From Anaspis maculata (Eukaryota > Arthropoda > Insecta > Coleoptera > Scraptiidae): DNA of 64,000 nucleotides. The notes under the pieces are model-generated. The model was not told where the DNA came from, did not search any database, and saw only the letters and a program-made list of their open reading frames with translations. The stretch is taken from NCBI GenBank assembly GCA_949128115.1, contig OX421962.1:35549745-35613744 (forward strand), read 5' to 3'. Position numbers and translations under genes: made by a program. This document shows, piece by piece, positions 35,481 to 48,625 of the stretch. Position 1 is the first letter of the stretch. Each line of letters opens with the position of its first letter.

Positions 35481-35764
35481 AGTCTCAAACCAAAAGCCCA
35501 TCGGTCTCGTAAAAACTCCAGTAGGTATATAGGATGCTTTTTTTTAAGGTGAGGAAAAATTCAACTGTGAGTTGATCGCGGAACAAAAACCTAAATGTCA
35601 TTTCGCAAAATTCGGCTTAGTGGCGGAGATATGGCCTTCCAAAATTGAACTTTTCCGATAAAAAATATAACTTGTGAACGACCTCAAAAAATCAGCTTTA
35701 ATTTGCCAAGAAGCATCACTCTGAGTTTCATAACAGACGGAATGGACCCTACAAGATACGAAGA

Positions 35765-37045
35765 TATAGTCCAGGAGCATATGTAAATAAAAATTATTCC
35801 GTGGGATTTTGAATGAAAGAGCATAGCGACCATGTGGAATACATTCCTTGAATGGGCAGCAATCACACCTCACCGGGTGTTTTGCTTGAATTTCTTGCAG
35901 GGGATTTATACAGGGTGAAACAGGAGAAAAAAAGAAAAAAATTATATTCCGTGAACTATAAAAGGTGGAGCGGTACAAATCACCAGGAGAATGCCCGAAT
36001 TGATGCTTTTGAAGGTTTTGCTTGAAAAATTGACATTCGTGGTAAATAGAGTGAAAAACAAAAAAACTTGGAAATTGAATTTATTATTTTGAAAAAATCA
36101 TCGTCGGAAAACTGAAACCGTGTCAAATTTGAAAATGGACCTACACGACGCCCAATGCAATCTACTTCCGATATCAGTTGGAATTTTTCGGAAAAAGTCA
36201 ATCCCCCACCAGAGAAGGACAGATAAGCTGAGTCCTGCACCAAACACGGGTCGTCCTGGTCAAAATCCAAACGAGCGGCCGTCTCCGGTGGTAACGGCCA
36301 GGAGAAAATTTAAAAACCCGTAACGTCCAACTGGGGAATTGGTAGAAAGCTGTAACTGCGAGCTTGGTTTGATTCTTTTGTTTTGTTGCTTCCTATCAAA
36401 TTTGGTTCCAATCCATCGGATAGATACTGGATAATTAAATGGCAAAGTTTTTTAGAGAAGATTACGGAGCAGTGTCTGTAATCTTCCACGATAACAGCCG
36501 CAACGTCAATTCGGTCGACTTGAAATTTGGTATGCGGACATGATTTTGCCGTCGAATGAATCTGTTACATTTTGGTTGTCATCTGTCAAACGGAAATGTC
36601 ACAATAAAAAATGACAGAAAGCATATGTCACAAAATTTGACTCGCAAGATGTCTTTTGAAAGCCCTTGAAAAACTGTATTCAAAATTGTTGAAAGTATTG
36701 CTCCGCATGGCATCTGTCAAATATTAAAAAATGTCAAAGTTCAAAGCTTTGTTATTTGATTTTTCAAAATTTATCCGAAGGATTGGGACCAAATTCGGCA
36801 GAAATCAACACAACAACAGAATCAAATCACGTATGTAGTTTAGGCTTTCCATCTTTTCCCAGTCTGGAGCTACGAATTTTTATTCAATATTTCTGTTTCA
36901 CCCTGTATAAATTTCCTGCAAGATATTCAAGCAAAACACCCGGTGAGGTGTGATTGCTGGTCATCTGAGGAATGTATTCCACATAGTCGCTATCCTCTTT
37001 CATTCAAAATCCCACGGGATTACATAAGCTCCTGGACTAATAGGT
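35765..37045. mobile_element. Foldback/TIR structure with CAGGGTG-type internal motif
   Basis: A left arm of about 180 bp (35765-35945) is the imperfect complement of a right arm at about 36878-37045. Shared landmarks are AATCCCACGG, CACCTCACCGGGTGTTTTGC and TATACAGGGTGAAACAG. The roughly 930-bp interior includes the dispersed repeat at 36105-36290. Outer ends are poorly defined, so limits are approximate. Confidence 0.7.
36105..36290 (+). repeat. Dispersed repeat, copy of 8885-9085
   Basis: Closely related to 8885-9085 in reverse orientation (see that entry). It lies within the inverted-repeat structure 35765-37045, so the repeat may be internal sequence of that element family. Confidence 0.75.
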
Positions 37046-38295
37046 GTTTTGTACATCTTACAAAGTCGAAGATTCAAAAGTTCCCGCAGATGTCCTGCAT
37101 GGCACTGAAACTTCTAAAAATCTGAAGTCGAAAGCTTTTTCTATGGTCGATTTTGAACTGAATAACCCGATCGTCTTCTTGGAGGTTTCAGCTCGCAGCT
37201 TCGCTTACGCGGGGACACCGTAAATTCAACTGAATTACTCGCTGATTGTCACACAAATAATGGATTTGCATACCTACTGCAATTTCACGCATATCTGAGA
37301 TACCAATTCCCTACAAAGCTCGTGAATAATATTCATTTTCTGGAGCACCATTCATTCAATTAAAAGCTAGCAAGCATCATAAAGTACGCCGTTCTAGCCT
37401 CCACACACATGGATACACGACTTGTTATGCAAATCTAAATTACTAAAACGTTGCTCTCTGATGATGGCGCTCAGTTGTATAATACGAAGATTTTCGCGTT
37501 TAATTCGATTGAATCGGTAAATAAGGAAACACGAATGGGATCGCGGGCCCCGCGCGAGCGAACAAATCGAATTAATTCGGTGGCAGGTACTGATATTGCA
37601 TTAAATGCAAATCAATAAACTCCTCGCGCTAATTGCTTTAGTTAATGCAACGAGCGCCACGGAGGTAACTAAAAGCTTCTGGTGTATGGAGCCGTCAGGG
37701 TTCTTCCCCTCTTGCTCATAACTGTAATGATGTAAACAATCTATATGGCGCGGTATCGCAATTAACTTATTAGCTTTCGATGAATTTTGCCTAAAATAGC
37801 GGCGCAACGATGGAAAAAGCGCTCGGCTTTTAGACCACCCCCTTTGACGAGAAGTTGTCATTCAGATGCCTATACTCCCAATTAACGAGTGCGGCATCTT
37901 CGACCCAGTTCCATTCGAAATTAGATCGTTTCCAGCCGAATAGTACAACAGTTGACAGGTAATAAAGAAATTAAACGACTGTCGGAATCAAAGGAAGAGC
38001 TGATGATGCTCGCCCATTTAGAAGCGAAATCGTGTTGTTGCTTCTTGAATAACCAAATTATATTCTTCCGCTATGGGTGTTCCAACTGCCAACTGTCCTC
38101 CATCAAGAGGCTGATGGTGTCTTCGAGGTCTCTGAGAAAAAGGTGGCTGAAAAGCTTACTTTAGGAAAATACTCGTGTTTACTTTTAAAGACTTTTTTCT
38201 ATTAGTACAAAATAGGGTCCTGGCACGATTTTTTATTGTTTCAAATGATGCTATGCGGTAGCCACATAACATCACAGACTGAGTAATTTCCCGCT

Positions 38296-40072
38296 GGACC
38301 CCGCACGATTCTTATGGAAAATGGGTCTCGGTCAAATTCCCTAATTTTTTTATATGTTGTAGCCCAATTTGACACGAGCCAAAAACCATCGTCCGTTACC
38401 TAAAAAAATGGACAGTTTTTTTTCTATAAGGGGTTGAAGATGGGTTATTTCAAGGTAAAAAAATATGTTCCAACGTAAGTGAGAACATTTCAACGTCCTT
38501 TTTAACACATATGGCTCATGACAATTCCTTTTTTCTTTTGTGAAAAAATCAACCCCCTCCCTCACCCCCAACACCTACTTGTGAGTATCAAATTCGAAAT
38601 TACGTTTAAAAGTCATGCAGATGGTTCTATTTTGTCGAATTACTAATTTTGGCACACATTTTTTTTCCAACCCCCAAATAGGGGGTGGGGTTGAAAAAAA
38701 AAACATCAGTCAATTCGGCTGAATTTCTTATATTGTGCTTTACCAGTTACGCTAAACAAGATTACCAAGGGAAAACTCATTCGTATGACCAGTTTCCACC
38801 CCACAGAGGGTTGAAGTTGACTATAATGACTCATAAAACATTCTTCCATGTCATAAACAAAATGAATGAAAATAGTGGACTTTCATATCATCTTGTTTTG
38901 TAAAAATGCCTATCCTTCAAAAATAATTTCAACCCCGTTTCTCATCCCCTATCCTTGTTTCTGAGCATCATATTCGAAATAAATCTTGAAGATGAAGGAG
39001 AAGGTCTACGGTCGGATTCTCTGCATCTGATTGTGAATCCCCTCTCAAAATTCACTTTCACTATTATTCTTATGTTAGCACCCTTACAGCAGGGTGGGAC
39101 ATAATTTGATTTGATGATTTTTTGCCTGGATTATTATTAAAAATATTGGTGTTCCTATCAAGTCTCAACTTTACAGCAGGTTAATTATGTTTACCTGTAC
39201 CTACATGGTTTCTAGCTCTTTTCTTTTGTACGGATACACCTCTACTTATAGTTTAGATTGAAGAATTTTATGTCATTTGGAGCGAAAGCTGCTCAATCAA
39301 AGCAAAATATTATGTCACACTCTTATTCTAGCTACTGCGACTATTTGAAGGATAAAATAAAAATTTATATAATTTCCAAGATTTGTTTCGAATATGATGT
39401 TCAGAAACAGGGATAGGGGATGAAGGACGGGATTGAAAGTATTTTTGGAGAATAGACATTTTTACGAAACAAGATGATATATGAAAGTCCACTATTTCCA
39501 TTCATTTGGTTTATGACATGGAAGAATGTTTTATGCGTCATTATAGTCAACTTCAACCCTCTGTAGGGTGGAAACTGGTCATACAAAAGAGTTTTCCCTT
39601 GGTAATCTTGTTAGGCGTAACTGGTAAAGCACAATATCACAAATTCAGTCGAATTGACCGATGGTTTTTTTTTCAACCCCACCCCCTATTTGGGGGTTGG
39701 AAAAAAAATTTCTGCCAAAATTAACAATTCTACAAAATAGAACCATCTGCATGACTTTCAAACGTAATTTCGAATTTGATACTCACAAGTAAGGGTTGGA
39801 GGTGAGGGAGGGGGTTGATTTTTTCACAAAAGAAAAAGGGAATTGTCATGAGCTATATGTATCAGAAAGGACGTTGAAATGTTCTCACTTACGTTGGAAC
39901 ATATTTTTTTACCTTGAAATAACCCATCTTCAACCCCTTATAGAAAAAAAACTGTCCATTTTTTTTGGGTAACGGACGATGGTTTTTGGCTCGTGTCAAA
40001 TTGGGCTACAACATATAAACAAAATAGGGAATTTGACCGAGACCCATTTTCCATAAGAATCGTGCGGGGTCC
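38296..40072. mobile_element. Foldback element with about 700-bp arms
   Basis: The left terminus GGACCCCGCACGATTCTTAT at 38296 is matched by its complement ending at 40072. Arms run to about 38987 and from about 39378, leaving a loop of about 390 bp. The arms are highly similar (long exact blocks such as CCCCCTATTTGGGGG, itself palindromic, near 38673-38690 and 39681-39697). No transposase frame was seen. No clear target duplication was found. Confidence 0.9.
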
Positions 40073-40236
40073 TTTGCATTTTTTTAAAATTTTGTAAATT
40101 AAAAATTAAAAAATTGCTAGCAAAGAATTGTCGATTCTCAATATGGCGGACGCGGCGTGGTGATAGGGGGTGTCCAACGTCTGCAAAAGATACTGACCGT
40201 AGCCTCAGAGGGGCCACGGACTCTCTGCAAAAAGAA

Positions 40237-42857
40237 TAATATACTAAGCGTCAAAATTAGCGTTACACTTTTTTAAGGAATTTTTACTGAGGAACCAAAT
40301 AACCAATTATGTCGAAATTTTACCCTGGGTAAGCTTGAAGTGTCCTCTGAATGTCCTGCAATTTTCTCAAGTCTGAACTTATAGGTACCGAAGTGGCCTA
40401 ATTTAGAAGAGATAAATGTCTGAAAGAGAAGTTCAGAAAAAATTGTAAAGCACTTGAGCGATTACTCCGGGGCCAAAAAGAGCTTCCTCTGATTTCAAAT
40501 GATCTGAATGTAGGGTTTGTATCCTTCCTAAGGATTTGTCATGACTGTTGTGCCAATATTGCTGCTTGCTGTTGAGACCCACTTCTTGTTTCAGAATAGA
40601 GAAAAAACGGCTGTATAAATGTCAAAAATGGTCCTTGAGGGCGGTAAATGGGTATTTCATTCATGAATAGGGATTACGTAAGTGCATATTGACAAATTTG
40701 TTTTCCGTATTTTCTAGAACGTCTTTCGGTGGTAGGTGTTGTTTTACCAAAAGCTGATAAACGATTTTCTAAGAATTTGATACATTGTAAATCATACGTG
40801 ACGATTCATTGGAACCTTCGGAAATGGTCGTTTCATAAATTGACTTCCAATCCCTTTTGTTCACCCCAAGATCATGATCACTGGGTACCCCACGCAAGAG
40901 TGGTAAGAAAAGCAAATTCTCATTCGGGAATCATTCGACTATGTACTCTTGTAGGACAAAAGTTTTTTGATGTGCAGTGTCGTAGTCTTGAAAGACCTTT
41001 GTTTTTAGAGTGGGGCCCCATTTCCTTGATTTTCGAGCGTCTCTTTCACTGCCTTGAAACTCCATGATTTGTGTTCGGAATTTCTGGATTTGACCATAAT
41101 GATGAAGCTCGATGTCTTGACTCGCCAAAACAGCCACCAAAACAGATGTCCATGACCTCAAACGTTCGTTTTAGGCCTTCATTTTCGACCTCGTAATGCA
41201 ACTGTTCAGGTGTAGCTCCTGTTCTATACTTTTAATTGATAATCAATAAACAATCAAGTTAAGTTGTCATAATGACATATAGTCTTTTGAAAATTCAATA
41301 TGAATCGTAATCGGAATATTCAGAACGAGGAAACAATTCAAACAGCACGTATAAGTTGAGTTATTAAGGTCGGTCATTCGGGTGGTAGAAACTATGGGTA
41401 GAAGCAGAATGGCCATCTATAGAACGTACTGGAGATGGCTTCAAACTGGTCAATACACGAAACGTGAACAGGGGAGGTCAAGGTGATGGTCGAAGATCAT
41501 TCGTAGTCTTGTTTTACTTCCAATAAAAACCTTTTCTCGAAAATGCTTTTATCTGTTTGGGTGAGCCGAACGTCTGTTATTTGGCGTGACTTGAGTCAGT
41601 CATCAGAATCATCGTTGAAAATTGATCAAAACTGACCGTAAATGGTTGCAAGCAGTTTTTTTTCGCCAGCGGACCAAATTTCTCGGCGCAGAGTGGGTAT
41701 GGGCCGCTCAGGTATAGCTTAGCAACAGTAGCAAAGCAACAAGCTGAACTGTAACACCTGAAAAATGTAGGTGAAAAAAGAAACACCAGGTCGTAAATGA
41801 AGATGTAAAACGAGAGTCTGAGGTCATGTACTTCTATGTTGAAAGCTGTTTTGTTGAGTTGAGACATCAAGCTTCATTATATGGTTAAATAAACTGTGAA
41901 ATTTCAGGGCTGTGAAATAGCCGCTCGAAAATTAAGGAAATGGGGCCCCACTCTAAAAACAGAGGTCATTCAAGACTACGACACTGCACATCAAAAACTT
42001 TTGACCTACAAGAGTACATGGTCGAATAATTTCCGATGAATTTGCTTTTCTTACCACTCTTGCATGGGGTACCCAGTGATCATGATCTTGGGGTTAACAA
42101 GAGGGGTTGGCAGTCAATTCATGAAAGGGCCATTTCAAAAGGTTTCAATGAATCGTCACGTAAGATTTACAATAGGTTTGTTCCATCAGCAGTCCCTGAC
42201 TGTCCATGGACGTCAGCAGCATGCGCATTACGATTTTGGCGTTCCATAAATCGTAATGCGCAGGCTGCTGACGTCCACAGACAGTCAGGGACTGCTGATG
42301 GAACAAACCTAATGTACCAAACTCTTAGAAAATCGTTGATCAACCTTTGGTAAAACAACATCTACCACCGAAAGACGTTCTAGAAAACATGGACAACTAA
42401 TTTGTCAACATGCACTTACGTAATCCCTATTCATGAATGGAATACCCATTCCCCGCCCTCAAGGACCATTTTTGACATTTACACAGCCGTTTTTTCTCTA
42501 TTCTGGAACAAGAAATGAGTCTCAACAGCAAGCAGCAATATTGGCACAACAGTCACGATGAATCGTTAGGAAGGATACAAACCCTACATTCAGATCATTT
42601 AAAATCGGAGGAAGCTCCTTTTGGCCCCGGGGTAGTCGCTCAACTGCTCTCCAATTTTTTTCTGAACTTCTCTTTTAGACATTTATCTCTTCTAAATTAG
42701 GCCACTCCGGTACCTATAAGTTAAGACTTGAGAAAATTGCAGGACATTTTGCACTTCAAGCTTACCCAGGGTGAAATTTTGACATAATTGGTTATTTGGT
42801 TCCTCAGTAAAAATTCCTTAAAAAAGTGTAACGCTAATTTTGACGCTTAGTATATTA
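40237..42857. mobile_element. Foldback element with about 800-bp arms
   Basis: The terminus TAATATACTAAGCGTCAAAA at 40237 has its complement ending at 42857. Arms run 40237-41041 and 41922-42857. The right arm is longer because it holds a 137-bp MITE at 42174-42310. The loop (41042-41921) carries no recognised gene. TA lies at the borders, but the terminal palindrome prevents a firm call of the duplication. Confidence 0.9.
42174..42310. mobile_element. 137-bp near-perfect hairpin MITE, AAT duplication
   Basis: AGGTTTGTTCCATCAGCAGT opens a left arm of about 62 bp that is almost perfectly complementary to the right arm ending at 42310, around a loop of about 12 bases. AAT flanks both sides (42171-42173 and 42311-42313). 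The opposite arm of the host foldback, near 40785, shows the uninterrupted sequence, so the insertion postdates the foldback. The high arm identity implies it is young or conserved by palindromic exchange. Confidence 0.92.
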
Positions 42858-43333
42858 ACAACAAACTGTTTCAACTCTGAGGTCAGGAGAATAGACACTT
42901 GTCTCGGTTTTGTTAATTCGGTCAAAAGGCTACTCCTAGGGAGCGCGGTGTACTCCTTCGAGGAATTCTCTGAGGCTACTTCCGTGCCGTGAATGTAGAG
43001 TGGACGCGTGGTGGATTCTTTCTGCTTTCGCATGGTTTCATTTCGTGCATAATGTGTTATTGTTGTGTCTCAATTTGCTTATTATTTTTATTTTGTGCTA
43101 GATGCATCATCATTCAAATCATTATGATAATGTCGGTAAGTTTCCACTTCAAGGCAATAACGGTATCCATTTATTTATTTATTTGAATTAATTTTGAAGC
43201 AAGGGGCTGATGAGGCTGGAAAGTTGTTCAAATACGGAACCGTACAGACTTACTAGTAACTACGCCACTGTTTATTTCAGACGGTGACGGTTGTCAAGGT
43301 GTAGGTTCAAGGTCATCGCGTGATGACGTGGCT

Positions 43334-44251
43334 ATTCGCGATTTAAATTAATTTTTCCCGCTACAAAATGGCCGCGAAAGGCGGAATTCAACTGACAGCT
43401 CGAGGTGACATGAGATGTCATACTCACAACTCACAACCCCACTTTTATTGTATCAATCACCCAGCTCTGTCAGTCTGTCACCCACCACTCAGTGTTTTCT
43501 GTTTACTCCAGTTTACTCCTTGCTTGGCTTCCTAGTGTGGCCCCAGTTAGAGATAGTGCGTCTGTTTGCTGTATTCGAGTTTTGCGAGTGAATTTAAAGT
43601 GATTGTTGTGTTTAGTAGTATTACTGTATCCCATCGTTAGTCACAGAACGTGAACTAGGAAACTTTAATGGAGAAAGAAATGGAAAGAAGACTGGGCTCA
43701 ACAAACTGTACCCGAATGACACCAGCTCCTAAACGTCCATGAAGCACCTTCTGGATTTGAACATCTGATTACTGTAATATTAAGTGGTAGGAACTTACAA
43801 CTTCCTGCCAAAATCAGTCCATTTACCTGTGGTAAGTACTTGTTCCATAAAGAGCTATGTGATTTGTATTTGCTGCTTCACTGCTTCACCTTCCACAAAG
43901 TTCCGGGAGCTTGGAGAGGCGGCACGCAAGTAGTTGCAAATCTCTCCCAACGGCAAACGAACATCTTTCATAACAGTCGTAATAAGAACAAATAACACAA
44001 CAATCACTTCGAATTTACTCGCAAAACTGGAATACAGCAAACAGACGCACTATCTCTAACTGGGACCACACTAGGAAGCCAAGCATGGAGTAAACTGGAG
44101 TAAACAGAAAACACTGAGTGGTGGGTGATTGATGCAATAAAAGTGGGGTTGTGAGTTGTGAGTGTGACATCTCATGTCACTTCGAGCTGTCAGTTGAATT
44201 CCGCCTTTCGCGGCCTTTTTGTGGCGGGAAAAATTAATTTAAATCGCGAAT
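43334..44251. mobile_element. Foldback element (918 bp)
   Basis: Inverted ends ATTCGCGATTTAAATTAATT and complement; arms are about 280 bp (43334-43613) and 260 bp (43992-44251), with a loop of about 380 bp. The arms stay more than about 90 percent alike by eye. No transposase or target duplication was recognised. Confidence 0.88.
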
Positions 44252-47155
44252 AAACCTCGCAAACCAAAAAAAAAGACTATTTGCATGACGTCGCGTCGCT
44301 ACAGCCAATACGAAAGTAACCGTGTTTTTGGTGCACAAGATTTTATTCAAACTTCGAACTTCATATTTCAAGAAACAGACAAATTGGATGAGAATTGTTC
44401 AGATATTATTTTAAACAACGTTTTTATTGAAATTTTGAAAAAGTGTCCTAGAAATAAAATGTATGCAAGGACCCTACTGTAATAATATTCCGTTTCCGTG
44501 GCCCACGTGGAGCGTGTAATTGCTGTCGACATTTGTCGCCTCTTCTACCTGGGGTGTGTGTGGTCGTGTATATTTCTCCTCGGCCAAGCACCCCCGATGC
44601 GTTCGTTTTTTGTGACCAGTAGGTATATACCAAAAAATAATCATTTATTATTAGATTATCACTTACCCGCGCGATGCTGTGTTGCCCATAGAAGAGGAGA
44701 AATTTTACGAGCCAGAAGTTACTACCGTTTAATTTGAAGTTACGATCTCCAACAACGGTTGACGCTAATTTTTTCCCGTGCATTACACGCGAGATGGACG
44801 ACTTCCTCGCCGCAGGATCCGATTCATATGGACATTGGGTTTACCAACAAACACGCGCTAGTTGGAATAAGATTAATCTTGTGTGAACCGTACAATATAC
44901 TTTGAAGCGGGTTCCATCACCATCGCAGGGGTGAGGGTATGAGAGTGTAGAAAGGATGGATGTCCAAATTAATTATTGCTTTGTGGATGGTACGTCGACA
45001 CCATCACCACCGCGCCATTACTGATAATTAATTAATTCCGAAAAAGCCATGTGATGGATGCACAACAAGACTTATAATAATAGTTGCGCCGTGTTTTTTG
45101 AAGAGGCAATGAATATTTATAATGTCCCACAAGAAAAAACGGCCTTTTAATGGGACAAAAGTGCCGCGCGCGCCATCTCATGAGTGCATAAGTATAATGA
45201 AGGTGAATATAAAAAAAATCCAGAACCGTTGGCCCCGGTTGGCATGGGGGCCGCCGATATGGTGATTTACATTTTCGTGGCAGCGGGACGTCTTCGGCAA
45301 GTGAAATGAAAATGCAACCTTTGCGTGTTTGTTTTTTCGCCATCACAAGGTATACGGGGAACCCTGCGTATAACTGGCGTGAAATCACATAAAAATCCAA
45401 TAAGCTTAGTGTCAATAAAGCACATAAACACAAGGGCGGTATAAGGTAATTTATGCCCTTATAGATAATAGATTTCTACCAGAGGGAGAGACAACAGCAC
45501 GGCCGGAATGTTGATTGATAATTATTGCACGTCGAGTGCGGTTCAGCTGATGGGCCGTTTCGCAACAAATTAGCCTTTTGTTCTTCTCTACCTGATGATG
45601 AGCTCCAGCTCAGATCTTTATGGATATTGGGTGGTGCATATCCCGAGGTAAATTGGCTAAGGCTCCTCAGACTTTCTGTGCATACGATACCGTGAAATTT
45701 CATGTCTTTTATGGTTTTGAACGTTAATGATGGAGATTGAAGTGAGCATTGCCACTTCCACTTGGCCTGTTGCATCATGTCTGACTTCGGCCATGTGTTT
45801 AATCCGCTACACTGCTACAGTGACAAGGTAACCGCATGGTCAGTAACTGAATTAGTTTCAGAACTAAAGGAATAGTGAATAAAAGAATTATGGTAACCTA
45901 TGATGGCATTCCGACGCACTGAACAGTAGTTACAACTGTAGAACAGCTTGTTACGCCACTGGAACGAGCGCGTGCCGGTTGGTGGCTTTTTCGACTGTCA
46001 TTGTGGTACGCCTGTTACGGAATCAGTATGCCAGGCTGTGATTGGTCCGGTAGAGTTGCCGGCGTTTTTGAGATGAAAAAACCTCAAGGTTATAAAACGT
46101 CGTGTTCACGGGAGCTTGGCCCTCTGTAATTCCGAAGACAAGCACCATGTACGCTATTTGTGAATAGTCGCCTTTGGCACTCTCTTCGCAAAGAACCAGG
46201 ATGGTATTAATTCATGTTGCGTTCTTTTCTGTGTGTTACGTCTTGTTGCTACTGCAGAGTTAGTCTTTTCGGGGGAGCGTTGTGCTCCCGTTCGAGAATA
46301 GTAACTGTACCAGCCTAGACCTTCTGTTTGGCCCTGCCTATCCTCCACGGCATAATTATTAAGCCAAGTACCATTTTGCATTTTTCACCCGTATGCATGC
46401 ATCTTGGCATGGCCTCAGTAATGCAGCTGCCAGTCTTGGTTGTACTTCGAAATTATCCATAGCATGTGTAATTATTTTCTAATCTGTTTGGCATCTACTT
46501 TTTCGGCAATGTTATCTAAATTGGGGGTTGGACATGAATTGTTAGAAAGTGTGTAATTATTTGTCCTTGATCCCTGTCACACGTTCCAGGAGAAGTTGCC
46601 TTGCTGGATGATTGCCAGGTTGGCTCCAGTGTGCCATCAGGACGCTCAGGGCTCCATCCTTCCAGCTCCTTCACTGACGGCATCCGACATTACACCTTTT
46701 CGTTTGCTGAAGGATACCTAAGTTCCTGAGCCGAGTTTCTGAGACGTGTAATGACGATCCAGTAGGAATGATGGCCTCACCGACGAACACAAATGTAAAG
46801 CAGGATTCACACTTCGTTCGCTGATTCCAGTATGTATATGGGTAGGTAGTGTTAATTATTTCCTGTGTTTCCATTTCAATACCATACCAACTCGAACTCC
46901 GTAAAGATCCTTTTGGGCTAACACCGTCCAAGAGGTATCCTGGGACCCAGCCTCCTTACACCAAAGTTATGGGCGATTTAAACTGGTCACCCCAGACCAG
47001 GTGGTATTAAAAAGTAAAAACCCGCTAATGAGTGAGCAAATGAGAGTTATTTTAGACGGAGAGCCAGTGAAACGCATCTTTTTTATAGGATCTTGTTGCG
47101 TAATCTTTGTGTAATTCTTATATCGTCCCTTGCCCAGGCAAAGCAACGTAATACC
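44252..47155. other. No gene recognised
   Basis: A 65-codon plus-strand frame at 44285-44482, directly next to the foldback, has an amphipathic character but no motif I recognise. The rest (44500-47155) shows no inverted-repeat pairs, transposon proteins or supported exons. Parts near 44480-45440 look unique and GC-balanced and may be host non-coding sequence. Confidence 0.4.
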
Positions 47156-48625
47156 CTTGACAGACTGCACCTAATGATCATCATCATTGAATCATTAAAT
47201 CATTAAGTGTAAGTGTAATTAAGTGTAATGATCATTAATGTTAAATGACGATTGCGAATTTGGGGGTGACACACTGCAAATCGTAATAAGCCTATGAGAT
47301 TGCGCCTCAGCGCATGAATAAACGTGGCGATCAATTTTCCCCCAAAATGTTAATGTCAAATGATCGAATAGGTCCGGAGTATCGGGCTATTATTGCCCTT
47401 ATTATCTATAATTATAATATTAATTTCATATTTTCGGTGAGGTGTGAGGTGGTATTTAGCTTAGATTCCATTCAATCAAGAAAGCGCGGTGTGAACATTA
47501 CAAGCAATAACAAAGTAATTATTGTTTGCAATGTTCACACCACATCATGCTATCTTTATTTGTTGCCAAAATATATGGTGAATTTGTATTGAGTCGAAAG
47601 AAATGGAGGAAAAGAAGAATAAGAGACTGATGATTTAGTCAATAATCTGATCAAAATCGCATAGCCCCATACTCTAACCAACTTTTAAGCGCGGCCCTGA
47701 TTAATGCGCGCGGCTGGCAAGTGGCAAGGCAACTGACAGATGCATGTTATAGTTCATTATGTTTATATTTATCGTGTGGTTCATTATAACTTTTTTTGCA
47801 ATTTTTCAACTGCTTTTGCGATAACTACCTTCCATTTCGCTTGGTTTTGCAAAATTTCACATTTTTCACGACGGACGTTCTGGAAACCTCCCCTCCCTCA
47901 TCAATAAATTCGACTTTGCCAAAAATAGAGTACCACCACCCGATACTGTGCTACAAGTTCGCAATGTTTGTATCATCCAACTTTCGCGAACAGGTGCAGG
48001 CGGTCATTTCGTATGTAAAGCGAGGAGATTTTTCAATTTTTCGTACGTGCTTATACGTGCACGCTACGGGAATAATATACCTACCTGTCTCACGGATACT
48101 TACGGAAACCCATCTCCTCATCAATAAATTCGTCTTTGCCCAAAAATAATGTGCCGCCAATCTATACCCTGCTGCCTGTTTGCAATGTTCGTATCATCCA
48201 AATTCCGCGAATAGGTGCGGTTATTTCTTATGTTTGTGGGAATTGTATTTTTTCGTACGTGTTTATACGTGCACACTTACCGGCATAATTTGGTACAAGA
48301 GATGTTGTTGCAAGAAGCAAGACACAAAATCCAGTTCCTCCATTCCAGAAATACGTGTCTGAATGGCGTACTGAAATGATGGACTTGATGACAAATGACA
48401 AATATCGCGATTCATTGCAGAAAAGCTGGCCAATGGTATTTGAAAATCACGGCGATGATGCACGACCACCGGCGATTATTCGGCGATTATGTTTACTCCT
48501 AGCTAATGACAATTAAGGTCCTAAATGACGTTCTAAATGATCATTAAGTAAATGACGACGTGACACACTGGTCATTTATATCGTAATTTACGCTTAATGA
48601 TCATTAAGTTTTCCAGTCTGTCAAG
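47156..48625. mobile_element. TIR element with CTTGACAGACTG ends (1.47 kb)
   Basis: CTTGACAGACTG at 47156 is matched by CAGTCTGTCAAG ending at 48625, with further subterminal ATGATCATTAA repeats on both sides. The interior has an approximate tandem duplication (47885-48085 and 48103-48290). A terminal plus-strand frame at 48289-48516 contains WRTEMMDLMTNDKYRDSLQK and looks coding but is unassigned. No target duplication was resolved. Confidence 0.7.
47885..48290 (+). repeat. Imperfect tandem duplication (about 210 bp unit)
   Basis: Two diverged units share CTCATCAATAAATTCG, CTTTGCC, CAATGTT-GTATCATCCAA and TTTTTCGTACGTG followed by TTATACGTGCAC, in the same order. The units differ by many substitutions and some deletions. 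Confidence 0.8.
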
